Shown here piece after piece: positions 51,798-61,199 of a stretch of 64,000 nt of DNA; position 1 is the stretch's first letter; each line of letters opens with the position of its first letter. Source of the stretch: Deinococcus roseus (GTDB lineage Bacteria > Deinococcota > Deinococci > Deinococcales > Deinococcaceae). Made by a program: the position numbers and the translations under genes. Below the pieces are notes generated by a model. It was not told the DNA's origin. It saw only the letters and a list, made by a program, of their open reading frames with translations, and searched no databases. The stretch is taken from positions 1 through 64,000 of the forward strand of contig NZ_BMOD01000026.1 of the NCBI RefSeq assembly GCF_014646895.1, read 5' to 3'.

Positions 51798-51816
51798 CAG
51801 TAGCTTTGGGTTTGGG

Positions 51817-51891
51817 CTACAGACCGCTCAGATCAGCAAAAAACTGCGAAAGTCTTTGCCTGCCTTGAAGGTGTAGAGCGGTCAACATCAT
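51817..51891 (-). CDS. pheST leader peptide, 24 residues with tandem Phe codons
   Basis: The frame runs from ATG 51891 to TAG 51817 and ends RLSQFFADLSGL. Two adjacent TTT codons stand just before attenuator segment 2, which overlaps the stop codon. With enough charged tRNA-Phe the ribosome reaches the stop and covers segment 2, letting the terminator form; stalling at Phe-Phe leaves segment 2 free. This is the logic of E. coli pheM, here with a different peptide. TAGAGT ends 5 bases before the ATG, so translation starts at the transcript's first bases. Confidence 0.82.
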   Translation of the reverse strand: MMLTALHLQGRQRLSQFFADLSGL

Positions 51892-51896
51892 GTTTC

Positions 51897-51925
51897 ACTC
51901 TAGGGGGTCAGCAGGGCAGAGTCAA
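51897..51925 (-). promoter_or_regulatory. Promoter of the pheS operon
   Basis: On the minus strand TTGACT (51925-51920), 17 bases, TAGAGT (51902-51897). Confidence 0.75.
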
Positions 51926-51970
51926 CCGAATTGGGCACAACAATCCTCTACGCCATCTGGACAGGGTGCA

Positions 51971-52002
51971 CAAAAACCCTCCCTGGCTGGTTCAGGGAGG
52001 GT
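51971..52002 (-). terminator. Intrinsic terminator of the second subtilase
   Basis: ACCCTCCCTG and CAGGGAGGGT form a 10-bp stem; on the minus strand it is followed by TTTTTG. It lies 25 bases after the stop at 52027. Confidence 0.85.
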
Positions 52003-52026
52003 TTGAAGGGGTTTGAATTTAAGGGT

Positions 52027-53526
52027 TCAGGGGGCCACTTTGAAATCCAGAATGCCCACGCCATACCCACTGACCCAGCCAGAGGGAACACGGGCTTTGG
52101 CTTTCATGTCCTTGACGATCTCAGCAGGGCTCCACTGGGGGTTCTTCTTGCGCCACAGGGCCATGCCTCCGGCCACCATGGGGCTGGAGAAAGAGGTGCC
52201 CTGGTAGCTGACCACCGTGCCATTGATGTTGGGCAGCCGGAAAGAGAAGGGCGCAGCAATGCTGTTGTAATTGGCACGGGTGCTGTCGGCATTGGGGTTG
52301 TTGCCGTTCACTCCTGCCACAGACATCATGCCAGAGACCACAGGTGCGAAGCCCGCAGGGAACTGGGGAATGCTGCCTTCCAGCCCCTGGTTGCCTCCAG
52401 AAACTGCGATCAGGGTGCCGTAAGAGTTGGCTTCCTTGAACAGGCTGGCAAAGATGGGTTCAGGGGTTTCGCTGCCCAGGCTGAGGTTCAGCACCAGCTT
52501 CCTGCGGTCCACGGCGTTCTTGAGGGCCCAGCAGGTGCCAATGAAGACTTTTTCCATGCTGCAGGTTCCATCTGTGTCACACACCCGCACCGGGCGGATG
52601 CTGGCCCCACGGGCCACCCCACTGCTCTTGCCTGCAGCCACTTTTGCCACAATGGTGCCGTGACCGGTGGGGGCGAAGAATTCATCTTTGGGTGAACTGT
52701 CAAAAGAAACAAAGTCATACCCAGGCAGCAGGGAAAGTTCGCCCTGAGGGGTTACACCAGTGTCCAGAACAGCAATTTCGATGCCAGATCCATCCAGTCC
52801 ACGGTCAAAAGCCGCAGGTGCATTGACATCAATCAGATGCTGGGGATAGGTGGCTGCCAGATCCGGGACGGTCTTGGGATCCACATGTCCTTCGGATTCT
52901 GGGAAATTTTGGCGCAGGTGATTGACGGTGATGCCTGCGGGTCGGCCAGATTTGACCACCACAATGTTTCCTGTGCACAGGCTTCCTTTGCCCAGATCGG
53001 CGTTGTATTTGGTCATGTCCAGAATCTGGTTGACTCCGTATCCCAGTTGCCTGAGGCGTTCACTGATGCGGGCCATGTCGGTTCCGGGAGGAAACAGCAT
53101 CATGTATTCGTTGTTGGTGTCTCTTCCGGTGATGTTCAGTTCAGAAAGGTAATAGTTGCCTCCGTAATAGAGGTAAGCGGTCCAATTGCCCCCAAAAATG
53201 TCCTGAGGAACCGGGAAAACAATTTTTCCAGAACCTGCCCAGCGGCCTGTGCTGCGGTAGGTGAATTTGTTGTTTTGCCTGTTCATGAATTGCACAGTGT
53301 AATTGCCCTCTGTGGGGGTGGTGGCATCAATGGAACCCATCAGGTTTTCTCCGGGTTCAGCCCAGTCCGAAGAGAGCTTGAAAGGCAAAGATGCCTGAGC
53401 ACTGATCTGGGAGATGTCCTGAACAGGTTGCATCGCCAGGGTTTGGTTTGTGGAGGTCTGGGCTGTGGGGGTGTGGGTTGCACACCCAACAAACAGCAAA
53501 CTGAAAACGAGCCACCAGTGTTTCAT
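52027..53526 (-). CDS. Lipoprotein subtilisin-like protease (S8)
   Basis: 499 residues. A lipoprotein signal ends at FVGC (Cys 15). A beta-rich N-terminal region (about 50-150: GNYTVQFMNRQNNKFTYRSTGRW, GNWTAYLYYGGNYYLSELNI) precedes an inhibitor-like propeptide and the S8 catalytic domain: Asp in IAVLDTGVTP, His in PTGHGTIVAKVAAG, Ser in GTSFSSPMVAGG. Two short Cys-containing insertions (CDTDGTC, GTCW) could form a disulfide. It lacks the WW heptads of the first subtilase. It lies 23 bases after the BTAD-TPR regulator gene, in one unit. Confidence 0.9.
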   Translation of the reverse strand: MKHWWLVFSLLFVGCATHTPTAQTSTNQTLAMQPVQDISQISAQASLPFKLSSDWAEPGENLMGSIDATTPTEGNYTVQFMNRQNNKFTYRSTGRWAGSGKIVFPVPQDIFGGNWTAYLYYGGNYYLSELNITGRDTNNEYMMLFPPGTDMARISERLRQLGYGVNQILDMTKYNADLGKGSLCTGNIVVVKSGRPAGITVNHLRQNFPESEGHVDPKTVPDLAATYPQHLIDVNAPAAFDRGLDGSGIEIAVLDTGVTPQGELSLLPGYDFVSFDSSPKDEFFAPTGHGTIVAKVAAGKSSGVARGASIRPVRVCDTDGTCSMEKVFIGTCWALKNAVDRRKLVLNLSLGSETPEPIFASLFKEANSYGTLIAVSGGNQGLEGSIPQFPAGFAPVVSGMMSVAGVNGNNPNADSTRANYNSIAAPFSFRLPNINGTVVSYQGTSFSSPMVAGGMALWRKKNPQWSPAEIVKDMKAKARVPSGWVSGYGVGILDFKVAP

Positions 53527-53549
53527 ATGTCATGCACCATCCTTATATG

Positions 53550-55094
53550 TCACTTATTTTCGCTGACGCTGGTTGAACGCTCCATGAACGTTTGCAGGGT
53601 TGCTCGATAGTCATCTGCGAAATCTTGATGTCCAGCCTGCTCAAGCAGCAAGATGGCTTCTTCGAGCGCTTCCGGGCTTTGCTCAAGTTCTGAGATGTTG
53701 GCAAGAACTGTTGCAGCCATGAGCACCTCTCCTGCCCTTCGTGCAAATCGAAGGGCACTGTCATAGGCGTTTTTGGCCTGTTCTTTTTCATGGCGTTCAT
53801 GGTAGATCTTTCCGATGTTGTTCCATGCCCTGATGGCTGTGCTGAGGGCATCAATTTCTGAGGCCAGACGTGCAGCTTCCTGAAAGGTATGGATGGCCTC
53901 AGAGGTGAAACCGTTGCGTTCTTTGGCCCAGCCATAATTCAACAGCACACGGGCATATTGAGCTGCATTGCCTTCTGCTGCTGCCAGAACTTCAGAGAAG
54001 CTGTCTTCAGGATTGTGACCCAGACAGATTCGTGCATATGCCAGGTTGTTGAGCGCACCAATCCAGTAATCGCGTGCTGGCAGAGTGGACCATAAAGCAG
54101 CTGCCCTGCGGTAATAGCCTTCAGCCAGGGTGTAATCACCAGCAGAATTCGAGAGGTTGCCCAGGGTGATCAGCGCTTCTGCCCGGGCTTCGGAACCAGA
54201 CATCAGGGCTTCAGTGGCTGCGCTTTTGGCTTTTTCAGGTTGCCCCAGACGCCACAGCAATGCACTTTTCACCCCCAGGTACTCTGGATTGTCTGGCAGA
54301 AAGTTGAACATCCGCATGGCTTCCCGGTAGTTGCCGCTGCGTTCCAGGGCCCGTGTGCGCAGCAAATGAACCTCTTCATCTGCAGGCAGGTCTTTGAGCA
54401 CCTCCAGGGCTTTCTGAGGCAATCCCTGCTCCAGGAAGCTCAAGGCTTGCTGGATGCAGGTTTCCCGCATGCCTCCCACAGTTTGCAGCTGCACGCCATA
54501 ATCGGAGGCTTCTTCTGCCACTTTGGCGGCCAGTGGATTTTGCCCCCCCAGCAACAGGCGGTGCAGGCGCATCAAATCCTGCACTTCTGGCGGAGGGGCA
54601 CCCGCAGGTTTGTAAGCCAGTTCGGCCCATTTTGCGGCCTCTTTCAGGCTGCCTTTGGTGCTTTCCTGCTCTGCACAGTCCAGATAGGCACTGCGAATGG
54701 CCACGGCAACACGTTCACGGGTGGCAAAGACCCACTCTTCAAGTTCCTCTCCCAGGTCGGTGAGGGTGGCGGTGTCCATGAACGCCCCCTGGTACAGGGC
54801 ACGGGCGGCTGCAAAGTCATGCTGACTCAGGAACTTCAGGATTTCCTGCACATCACATTGCACTTCTGTTCCTGCTTCATGCTCATTGGCGAAGATCACG
54901 CCAAGCTTGCGGAGTTTGGTGAGGGCCACCGCCAGGGAATTCATGGGGTCACTGGCCTCGGGCCAGAACAACTCTGCCAGATGACGCCTGGGTTTCTTCC
55001 CCTCTATGGCGAGGTAAGCCACCAGGAGGAGGGGTTTTTCACGGTGAAATTTGACGCCCGTGACTTGAAGTTTCCCTAGTGTCCGCAAGTGCAT
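53550..55094 (-). CDS. BTAD-TPR transcriptional regulator
   Basis: About 514 residues. The N-terminal ~160 residues (MHLRTLGKLQVTGVKFHREKPLLLVAYLAIEGKKPRRHLAELFWPEA) are the winged helix and BTAD region of SARP-like regulators. No P-loop follows; the rest is TPR-like repeats (ALITLGNLSNSAGDYTLAEGYYRRAAALW, IRAWNNIGKIYHERHEKEQAKNAYDSALRFARRAG). ATG 55094 is preferred because TATTCT ends 7 bases upstream (leaderless), and the longer frame lacks family sequence. It probably controls the following subtilase or the divergent astacin-like protease. Confidence 0.8.
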   Translation of the reverse strand: MHLRTLGKLQVTGVKFHREKPLLLVAYLAIEGKKPRRHLAELFWPEASDPMNSLAVALTKLRKLGVIFANEHEAGTEVQCDVQEILKFLSQHDFAAARALYQGAFMDTATLTDLGEELEEWVFATRERVAVAIRSAYLDCAEQESTKGSLKEAAKWAELAYKPAGAPPPEVQDLMRLHRLLLGGQNPLAAKVAEEASDYGVQLQTVGGMRETCIQQALSFLEQGLPQKALEVLKDLPADEEVHLLRTRALERSGNYREAMRMFNFLPDNPEYLGVKSALLWRLGQPEKAKSAATEALMSGSEARAEALITLGNLSNSAGDYTLAEGYYRRAAALWSTLPARDYWIGALNNLAYARICLGHNPEDSFSEVLAAAEGNAAQYARVLLNYGWAKERNGFTSEAIHTFQEAARLASEIDALSTAIRAWNNIGKIYHERHEKEQAKNAYDSALRFARRAGEVLMAATVLANISELEQSPEALEEAILLLEQAGHQDFADDYRATLQTFMERSTSVSENK

Positions 55095-55380
55095 TTCTTC
55101 CAGAATAGTGCATCCATGAACGCTTTTGGGTGATGGTGAACAGCCCGCACAAAGCCCACCAGAAAACCGATTTGTTTTTTTGCTATCCAGAACGTCAAAT
55201 GAACGTTTTAGCTTGCAGATCATTGCCGTTCATGGTTCGTTCAGGGCTGCTTCATGGTGTGTCCACTATTCTCTATTCATCAGACGGGACGAACCTCCAA
55301 GAGGAACATCCAGAACAGAATTCAACTTCCCTCCAGGGTTTCCGTTAGATCAAACCCAGCAGTTTTAAAAGGAGCTCACC
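55095..55380. promoter_or_regulatory. Divergent regulatory region with repeated ATGAACG
   Basis: ATGAACG occurs at 55116-55122 and 55199-55205, and as CGTTCAT at 55227-55233. BTAD-type regulators often bind short direct repeats, so these are candidate sites. No gene is seen in the gap. Confidence 0.4.
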
Positions 55381-56271
55381 ATGAACAGCAAAAAAACCAC
55401 CACCAGCCTTTTCGCAGCAGCAATCCTCGGCAGCCTCCTCCTCGCCTCCTGCGGCACCAGCCTTCCCCAGACCGAAGAGCAGGCCGTCAAGACCCTCACC
55501 TTCAGCAACGGCGAAACCTTCTCCTACACCGAGTACGACGGCATCGTGAAAACCGATGATGACGTGATTGTGGCCAACAGCAACGAACTTTCTGATCTGG
55601 TTCAGAAGTACGAAGCCTACCTGAAAACCCCCGAAGTCGACAAGAACGGTGTGGGCATCACCAAATACTGTTCCTTTGAGTTCATCACCTGCTGGAGCTA
55701 CACCGACAACCGCTGGCCCGCTGGCAAGATCTACTACTCCTACGATGCCAGCATCACTGCCACCCAGCACAACGACATCCTGACCGCCATCACCGACTGG
55801 AACAGCCGCGTGACCGATGTGAAATGGTACTACTCTCCTGCCGCCAGTGACCGTGTGGTCTTCACCAAGGAAACCGATCCCAACGCCTGCGGAAGCAGCA
55901 GCATCGGCAAGAAGGGTGGGGCACAGCAACTGCGTCTGAGCTGCTTCAGCAAAGGTGTGGTTCAGCACGAGATGGGCCACACTGCAGGCCTGCTGCACGA
56001 ACAGAGCCGCTGTGACCGCGACAGCTACGTGACCATCGTATGGGCCAACATCAAGAGCGGTTACTCGGGCAACTTTGACAAGGCTTGCGGCAAAGAATAC
56101 AAAGACTACGGCAGCTACAACTACAACAGCGTGATGCACTACGGCGCAACTGCCTTCAGCAAGAACGGCCTGAACACCATCGTCCCAAAAAATGGAGTTC
56201 CCACCAGCGCCATCGGTCAGCGCGTGGCCCTGCACACCGGAGACATTTCTGCCCTGAACCAGATGTACTGA
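55381..56271 (+). CDS. Secreted lipoprotein astacin-like metalloprotease (M12A)
   Basis: 296 residues. ATG 55381 follows AAAAGGAGC. A lipoprotein signal ends LLASC. The catalytic domain begins near WPAGKIYYSYDASITATQHNDILTAI. The zinc motif is HEMGHTAGLLHEQSRCDRDSYV with H196 first, the full HExxHxxGxxHE, and SVMHYG is the Met-turn. Cysteines in FITCW, NACGS, LSCFS and RCDRD could form disulfides. Astacins are uncommon in bacteria. It is divergent from the BTAD-TPR/subtilase operon. Confidence 0.92.
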   Translation: MNSKKTTTSLFAAAILGSLLLASCGTSLPQTEEQAVKTLTFSNGETFSYTEYDGIVKTDDDVIVANSNELSDLVQKYEAYLKTPEVDKNGVGITKYCSFEFITCWSYTDNRWPAGKIYYSYDASITATQHNDILTAITDWNSRVTDVKWYYSPAASDRVVFTKETDPNACGSSSIGKKGGAQQLRLSCFSKGVVQHEMGHTAGLLHEQSRCDRDSYVTIVWANIKSGYSGNFDKACGKEYKDYGSYNYNSVMHYGATAFSKNGLNTIVPKNGVPTSAIGQRVALHTGDISALNQMY

Positions 56272-56389
56272 GCCCTTCAGGAGTTCACAGCCGCCCGGCG
56301 TTCCCAGGTCCGTCTCTCCACAGCTACCCACCTGTTCCACCGCTTCACCACCCAGAACCACAGACCATCTTCGCTCAAGGAGTGTGCGA

Positions 56390-56418
56390 CCCCCCGAGAC
56401 AATGCTCGGGGGGAATTT
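56390..56418 (+). terminator. Intrinsic terminator
   Basis: CCCCCCGAG (56390-56398) pairs with CTCGGGGGG (56405-56413), followed by AATTTCTT. It is about 120 bases after the astacin-like gene. Confidence 0.7.
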
Positions 56419-56905
56419 CTTGTGGGCCTCAGGGAATGTGAATGAAAAGCTGAACCACAAAAGAAACGATTCTGGAAAAGAAGTCAAAGATGCGGCCCAG
56501 GATGCCTCTGGGTTTTTTGGGCTTGTGTTTTGCACGTTCTGGGTTGTTGGACATGCCGTCAGGTTAGCAGGCGGATGAATGGGGTGCTGTGATTTTGACT
56601 TGTGTACTTCTGGAAGCTTGTTTAGACAACCTAAACCGAGTACAAAAAGAATGCCCTGGATCGAATTTTCTGGCGGACAGAAAAGACTTTTTGTTGCTGC
56701 AAGGGGTGGTTTACCTCTCTGAATATATGTCTGTCAGACAATAACCCTCCCTGTAAACCGTGTGATGAAAAAGTTTCTCTCTGGCAGAGGCTTGAAGGCC
56801 CATAAAAACGGTTTACCCATGTGTAACGTACCGCATGAAGAAATAAAACCATAAAGTAAACACATCTTAATCCGCTACACAAAACCCTCTGGGAGGTGCA
56901 AAACC
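56419..56905. other. Intergenic region ahead of ppdK
   Basis: About 490 bases, A+T-rich toward ppdK. An inverted repeat GTTTAG-ACAAC-CTAAAC lies near 56618-56634. No gene is supported; a minus-strand frame at 56631-56882 has no ribosome site or family signal. Confidence 0.5.
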
Positions 56906-59542
56906 ATGAAGTTTGTATACGCTTTTTCAGAAGCCCACACCCTGGGCAAAGAACAACTGGGAGGCAAAGGGGCAGGGCTCTCTGCCATGACCGCGCTGGG
57001 ACTGCCAGTTCCTCCAGGATTCACCGTCACCACCGAAGCCTGCCGTTCCTACCACATGCAGCGCCAGACCCCGGCCAGCCTGTGGCAGGAGGTGCAAACG
57101 GCTTTGCAACAGCTGGAACACCAGACTGGAAAGGCTTTCGGAGATCCCAAAAATCCTTTGCTGCTCAGTGTGCGCTCCGGGGCCAGATTCAGCATGCCCG
57201 GCATGATGGACACCATCCTCAACCTGGGCCTCACCGACGACGTGGTGGAAGGGTTATCCGTTTTGACCGGAGACGAAGGCTTTGCTTACGATGCCTACCG
57301 CCGCCTGATCCAGATGTTTGCAGATGTGGTGCTGGGCATTTCCAGACACCATTTTGAAACAGCGCTGGAAGACCTGAAACTGTCCCGTGAAGTGCAAGAC
57401 GATCTGGCCCTCAGTGGGCAGGACCTGAAAGAACTGGTGGGTCAGTACAAGCGCATCTTCAAACGCCATGCAGGCTTTGAATTCCCCCAGAGCCCCCAGT
57501 TCCAGTTGCAGGAAGCCATTCTTGCGGTGTTTAAATCCTGGGGCAACCGCCGCGCGGTCACCTACCGCAAATTGCACCACATCCCGGAGCATCTGGGCAC
57601 CGCAGCCAACGTGCAGGCCATGGTGTTCGGGAACCTGGGAGAAAACTCTGGCACCGGAGTGGGGTTCACCCGCGACCCCATCACCGGAACCCCTGAGGTG
57701 TTTGGCGAGTTCCTGCTCAATGCGCAGGGAGAAGACGTGGTGGCGGGTATCCGCACCCCGCAGCCCCTGTCAGAATTGCAAACCCACCTTCCAGAAGCCC
57801 ACCAGCAGCTGCTGGACACCGCAAAACTGCTGGAAGAACACTTCCTGGACATGCAGGATTTTGAGTTCACCATCGAGCAGGGGAAGCTGTTCATGCTGCA
57901 GACCCGGGCCGGCAAACGCTCGGCCAGAGCGGCTTTCAAAATTGCCCATGATCTGGTGAAAGCCGGCAAGATCAGCAAAGCAGATGCGGTGTCCCGGATC
58001 GATCTGGCTTCTCTGGAACAGCTCCTCTACCCCCATCCTGTGGAAGGGCATGGTCAGAAAGCGGTACTCAAAGGTCTGCCTGCCAGCCCTGGAACCGCCT
58101 CTGGCGTGGTGGTGTTCAGCGCCGATGAAGCTGTGGAGGTGTCGCGCACCCGGCCCTGCATTCTGGTCACCCCGGAAACCAGTCCTGAGGACATTCACGG
58201 GATGGCCTCTGCCAGAGGCATCCTCACGGCCCGTGGCGGCATGACCTCTCACGCTGCAGTGGTGGCCCGCGGCATGGGTTGTCCTGCTGTGGTGGGAGCC
58301 GGAGACCTGCAGGTGGACCGTGAGGCAGGGGTGCTGCGCATCCACGGACAGCAGATTCGGGCCGGTGAAACCATCACCCTCAACGGTTCCACTGGAGAGG
58401 TTTTCCTGGGAAGTTTGCCTTTGCAGGAAGGGGTTCTGGAAGCCGAAGCCTTTGAAGTGCTCTCCTGGGCCGATGGCCTCCGCCGCCTGGAAGTGCGGGC
58501 CAATGCCGACACCCCCCAGGATGCCAGACGTGCCCGTGAAAATGGGGCGCAGGGCATCGGGCTGTGCCGCACCGAGCACATGTTCTTCTCGGAGGAGCGC
58601 ATTCCGCTGGTGCGCCAGATGATTCTGGCCCGTACTGCACAGGAAGAACTGGAGGCTTTGCGTTTGCTGCAAGACCTGCAACGCCGCGACTTTGAGGCCA
58701 TCTTGTTGGCCATGGACGGCCTGCCGGTCACCATCCGCCTGATGGATCCCCCCCTGCATGAGTTTCTGCCCCAGATGTCAGACTTGCTGGTTCAGGTGAC
58801 AAAGCTTTCCCAGCAGCGCTCCGAAACCAACGAAGAAGAGTACCAGGAGGTCCTGGAACTGCTGGAACGGGTCAAACAGCTGCACGAAGTGAACCCCATG
58901 ATGGGCCTGCGGGGAGCCCGTCTGGGCATCACCCGACCCAGCATCATCTGCATGCAGGTGCACGCGCTGGCCCAGGCCACCCAGAACCTGCTCAATGCTG
59001 GCCACAAACCCAGACCTGAAATCATGATTCCCCTCACCGGCACCGCAGAAGAACTGGCCTACGTGCGCCAGATTGTGGAAGAGGTGCTCAGCAGCCATGA
59101 CCTGCACCTGCCCATCGGCAGCATGATCGAGGTGCCCCGCGCCTGTCTGGTGAGCAGGCAGCTCACCCGCAGTGCAGACTTTCTGAGTTTTGGCACCAAC
59201 GACCTCACCCAGATGACCTACGGTTACTCCCGCGATGACGCTTCCCGCTTTCTGGGCACCTACGTGGAGAAAGGCCTTCTGGAATTCGATCCCTTCACCC
59301 GTCTGGACGAGGCTGGGGTGGGCTCCCTGATTCAACTGGCAGTGCAGGATGCCCGCAAAGAACGCCCTGGCATCAAACTGGGCATTTGCGGAGAGCACGG
59401 AGGAGAGCGGCATTCCATCGCTTTCTTTCACCGGGTGGGTTTGGATTACGTGAGCTGCAGTCCGTTCAGGTTGCTGGCAGCCCGTCTGTCTGCGGCCCAG
59501 GCGGCCCTGAAAACCGGGCATGAAGAAGCCGTGCTGGCCTGA
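56906..59542 (+). CDS. ppdK: Pyruvate, phosphate dikinase
   Basis: 878 residues. It interconverts pyruvate, ATP and phosphate with phosphoenolpyruvate, AMP and pyrophosphate. N-terminal ATP-grasp domain (LGGKGAGLSAMTALGLPVPPGFTVTTE, SVRSGARFSMPGMMDTILNLGL), swivelling phospho-His domain with H449 in ARGGMTSHAAVVARGMG, and a C-terminal TIM-barrel PEP-binding domain (GIGLCRTEHMFF, GTNDLTQMTYGYSRDDASRFL, GICGEHGG). ATG 56906 follows GGGAGGTG. Length and motifs are complete. Confidence 0.96.
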   Translation: MKFVYAFSEAHTLGKEQLGGKGAGLSAMTALGLPVPPGFTVTTEACRSYHMQRQTPASLWQEVQTALQQLEHQTGKAFGDPKNPLLLSVRSGARFSMPGMMDTILNLGLTDDVVEGLSVLTGDEGFAYDAYRRLIQMFADVVLGISRHHFETALEDLKLSREVQDDLALSGQDLKELVGQYKRIFKRHAGFEFPQSPQFQLQEAILAVFKSWGNRRAVTYRKLHHIPEHLGTAANVQAMVFGNLGENSGTGVGFTRDPITGTPEVFGEFLLNAQGEDVVAGIRTPQPLSELQTHLPEAHQQLLDTAKLLEEHFLDMQDFEFTIEQGKLFMLQTRAGKRSARAAFKIAHDLVKAGKISKADAVSRIDLASLEQLLYPHPVEGHGQKAVLKGLPASPGTASGVVVFSADEAVEVSRTRPCILVTPETSPEDIHGMASARGILTARGGMTSHAAVVARGMGCPAVVGAGDLQVDREAGVLRIHGQQIRAGETITLNGSTGEVFLGSLPLQEGVLEAEAFEVLSWADGLRRLEVRANADTPQDARRARENGAQGIGLCRTEHMFFSEERIPLVRQMILARTAQEELEALRLLQDLQRRDFEAILLAMDGLPVTIRLMDPPLHEFLPQMSDLLVQVTKLSQQRSETNEEEYQEVLELLERVKQLHEVNPMMGLRGARLGITRPSIICMQVHALAQATQNLLNAGHKPRPEIMIPLTGTAEELAYVRQIVEEVLSSHDLHLPIGSMIEVPRACLVSRQLTRSADFLSFGTNDLTQMTYGYSRDDASRFLGTYVEKGLLEFDPFTRLDEAGVGSLIQLAVQDARKERPGIKLGICGEHGGERHSIAFFHRVGLDYVSCSPFRLLAARLSAAQAALKTGHEEAVLA

Positions 59543-59587
59543 ATCCAGATGAAAGCCTTCCAGAGAACCTCTGCTGCGTTGATTCAG

Positions 59588-59623
59588 TGCAATGGAAGGA
59601 TTCACCAGAATCCTTCCATTGCA
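59588..59623. terminator. 16-bp hairpin after ppdK
   Basis: TGCAATGGAAGGATTC (59588-59603) and its exact complement (59608-59623) enclose ACCA. On the plus strand it is followed by AAAAAAC rather than T, so it may stabilise or end transcripts in either direction. Confidence 0.6.
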
Positions 59624-59687
59624 AAAAACATCTTCAAAAACACCTTTCAGAGAGCAAACCTCTTGTTCTTCTGTCAAAGGCTCTAAA

Positions 59688-60569
59688 TCAGGGGTTCTTT
59701 TCGGGTTCAGGTTTGCGGGTTTGCACCGGAGTCGGGGCTGGAAATTCAGGGTTGGCCTTGATGCCCCTGCACTCGGAATGGGTGCGAGAATCCACCCCAT
59801 AGCTGGCAAAAGGTCCCTGCAGTTTGAAACGGGTGGTGCGGGCAGGCAATCCCATGGCAATGGCGTGGGGCTCAATTTTTCCCCGCACCAGGGCGTGGGT
59901 GGCGACCATGGCGTCATCGCTGATGATGCTTCCCGCCAGGATGGTGCTGTGGTAGGTCAGGCGCACCCCTCTGCCAATGATGGTCTTTTTGAGGGTGACA
60001 TCCGGGCTGTCGATCACGCTGTGGGTGTGACTGTATATATTGACGTAATCGCTCACAGAAGCCCCATCGTGCAGCTCAATGCCCCCGATGTCATCCAGAA
60101 AGGCATACCGGTGGATCACCACATCGTCTCCCACCTCCAGGTTGTACCCCACGCTGAATTCCACGTTCTGCCAGCATTTGAAGTTTTTTCCCACCCGTTT
60201 GAAGATGTGTTTTGCCAGCACTGCCCGGACAGGAATGGCAAAGGCGGGGTTCTGTCCCAGCGGGGAGAGGTCGAGGTTTTTCCACAACCACAAAAGCGGT
60301 TTCACCCGGCTGAACTGCTCCTGGTCGGTGGCGGTGTAATGCTCTGCTTCAAAAGTGATGTTGCGAGAATCCAGTTGCTGGGCCACCAGAGGCAACTGGG
60401 CTTGCAGCTCATCAAAGCGTCTGCCATACAAAAACTGGGCCAGCAGGTCACGGACCAGGGCAGGGCGGTCGGTGGCTGGATCTTGCAGGGTTGCCTCCAG
60501 GGTGCTGAGAAAGTTGTCCTGCTGGGTCTGGACCTGTTCGGAAAGGGAGAGGGGATTCAACCAGGGCAT
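59688..60569 (-). CDS. Left-handed beta-helix (hexapeptide) acyltransferase
   Basis: 293 residues. After a helical N-terminal region come hexapeptide turns: YNLEVGDDVVIHRYAFLDDIGGIELHDGASVSDYVNIYSHTHS, then VTLKKTIIGRGVRLTYHSTILAGSIISDDAMVATHALV, and the closing AIAMGLPARTTRFK typical of maltose/galactoside-type acetyltransferases. The catalytic His is likely in YSHTHS. Substrate unknown, probably a cell-surface sugar. ATG 60569 follows AAAGGAGC. Confidence 0.85.
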   Translation of the reverse strand: MPWLNPLSLSEQVQTQQDNFLSTLEATLQDPATDRPALVRDLLAQFLYGRRFDELQAQLPLVAQQLDSRNITFEAEHYTATDQEQFSRVKPLLWLWKNLDLSPLGQNPAFAIPVRAVLAKHIFKRVGKNFKCWQNVEFSVGYNLEVGDDVVIHRYAFLDDIGGIELHDGASVSDYVNIYSHTHSVIDSPDVTLKKTIIGRGVRLTYHSTILAGSIISDDAMVATHALVRGKIEPHAIAMGLPARTTRFKLQGPFASYGVDSRTHSECRGIKANPEFPAPTPVQTRKPEPEKNP

Positions 60570-60659
60570 GCTGCTCCTTTAAAGCAAAAGGGAGATTATT
60601 GATAAGATTGGTAAACTATTAAAGCGTTTTCGATCATGCTTGCCAGAAATACCTTTCCC

Positions 60660-60705
60660 TTGTGGTAAGCTCCACCTGCAGAAAAGATGGAGCAGCTTAC
60701 CACAA
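60660..60705. repeat. Long inverted repeat
   Basis: TTGTGGTAAGCT (60660-60671) is the exact complement of AGCTTACCACAA (60694-60705), and TCCA/TGGA extend the pairing inside. No T-run. It lies between divergent genes and could be an operator or RNA hairpin. Confidence 0.55.
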
Positions 60706-60821
60706 AATTCATACTCTTTCAGGATGAAATTTCCATTTCACATGAGGCCTGAGTTTTTTACTTCTCAGCTGGTTTTCATCTGTTTTGAAACCCAGAATTT
60801 AAACTGAATGGGGAGGAAAAC

Positions 60822-61199
60822 ATGAAACTTTTGTGGCTGGCATTGACATGTTGTTTTTTTGGTGCTGCTGGAGAGGCCACCCCATTTTCAACAGGATCCT
60901 CTTCACAACCTCTTTCCCTTCCCTTTCAACCCTCCCAGGCCTTTCTGGGCAAGGGGGAGCCTCCTTCTTTTTCGGTCCGGTCTGGACTGCGAGCCCAGTT
61001 CCTGAGCCATCGCTGGAAACCCCAACCCTTGCCCAATTACCGCACTGGAACATTGCATCCCCTTCCCATTCCCACCACCCTGCCCGAAAAAAACTGGGTG
61101 TTGCTGCGCTGGAATGGCCCTGCTGAAAGCACTGCAGGGGAGCTGACTCCGGGCAAAATGGTTCCGGCATCCCCTGCTGTGTTTCAAAAATTCAGATGA
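60822..61199 (+). CDS. Small secreted protein of unknown function
   Basis: 125 residues. ATG 60822 follows GGGGAGG. MKLLWLALTCCFFGAAGEATP is a signal peptide. The mature part is Pro- and Ser-rich with little regular structure. It overlaps the end of the convergent M24 peptidase gene by 8 bases. Not recognised. Confidence 0.6.
   Translation: MKLLWLALTCCFFGAAGEATPFSTGSSSQPLSLPFQPSQAFLGKGEPPSFSVRSGLRAQFLSHRWKPQPLPNYRTGTLHPLPIPTTLPEKNWVLLRWNGPAESTAGELTPGKMVPASPAVFQKFR

Noticed and set aside
51741..51900. T-box riboswitch upstream of pheS
   Set aside because: No T-box consensus; the tandem Phe codons and three alternative stems fit ribosome-mediated attenuation.
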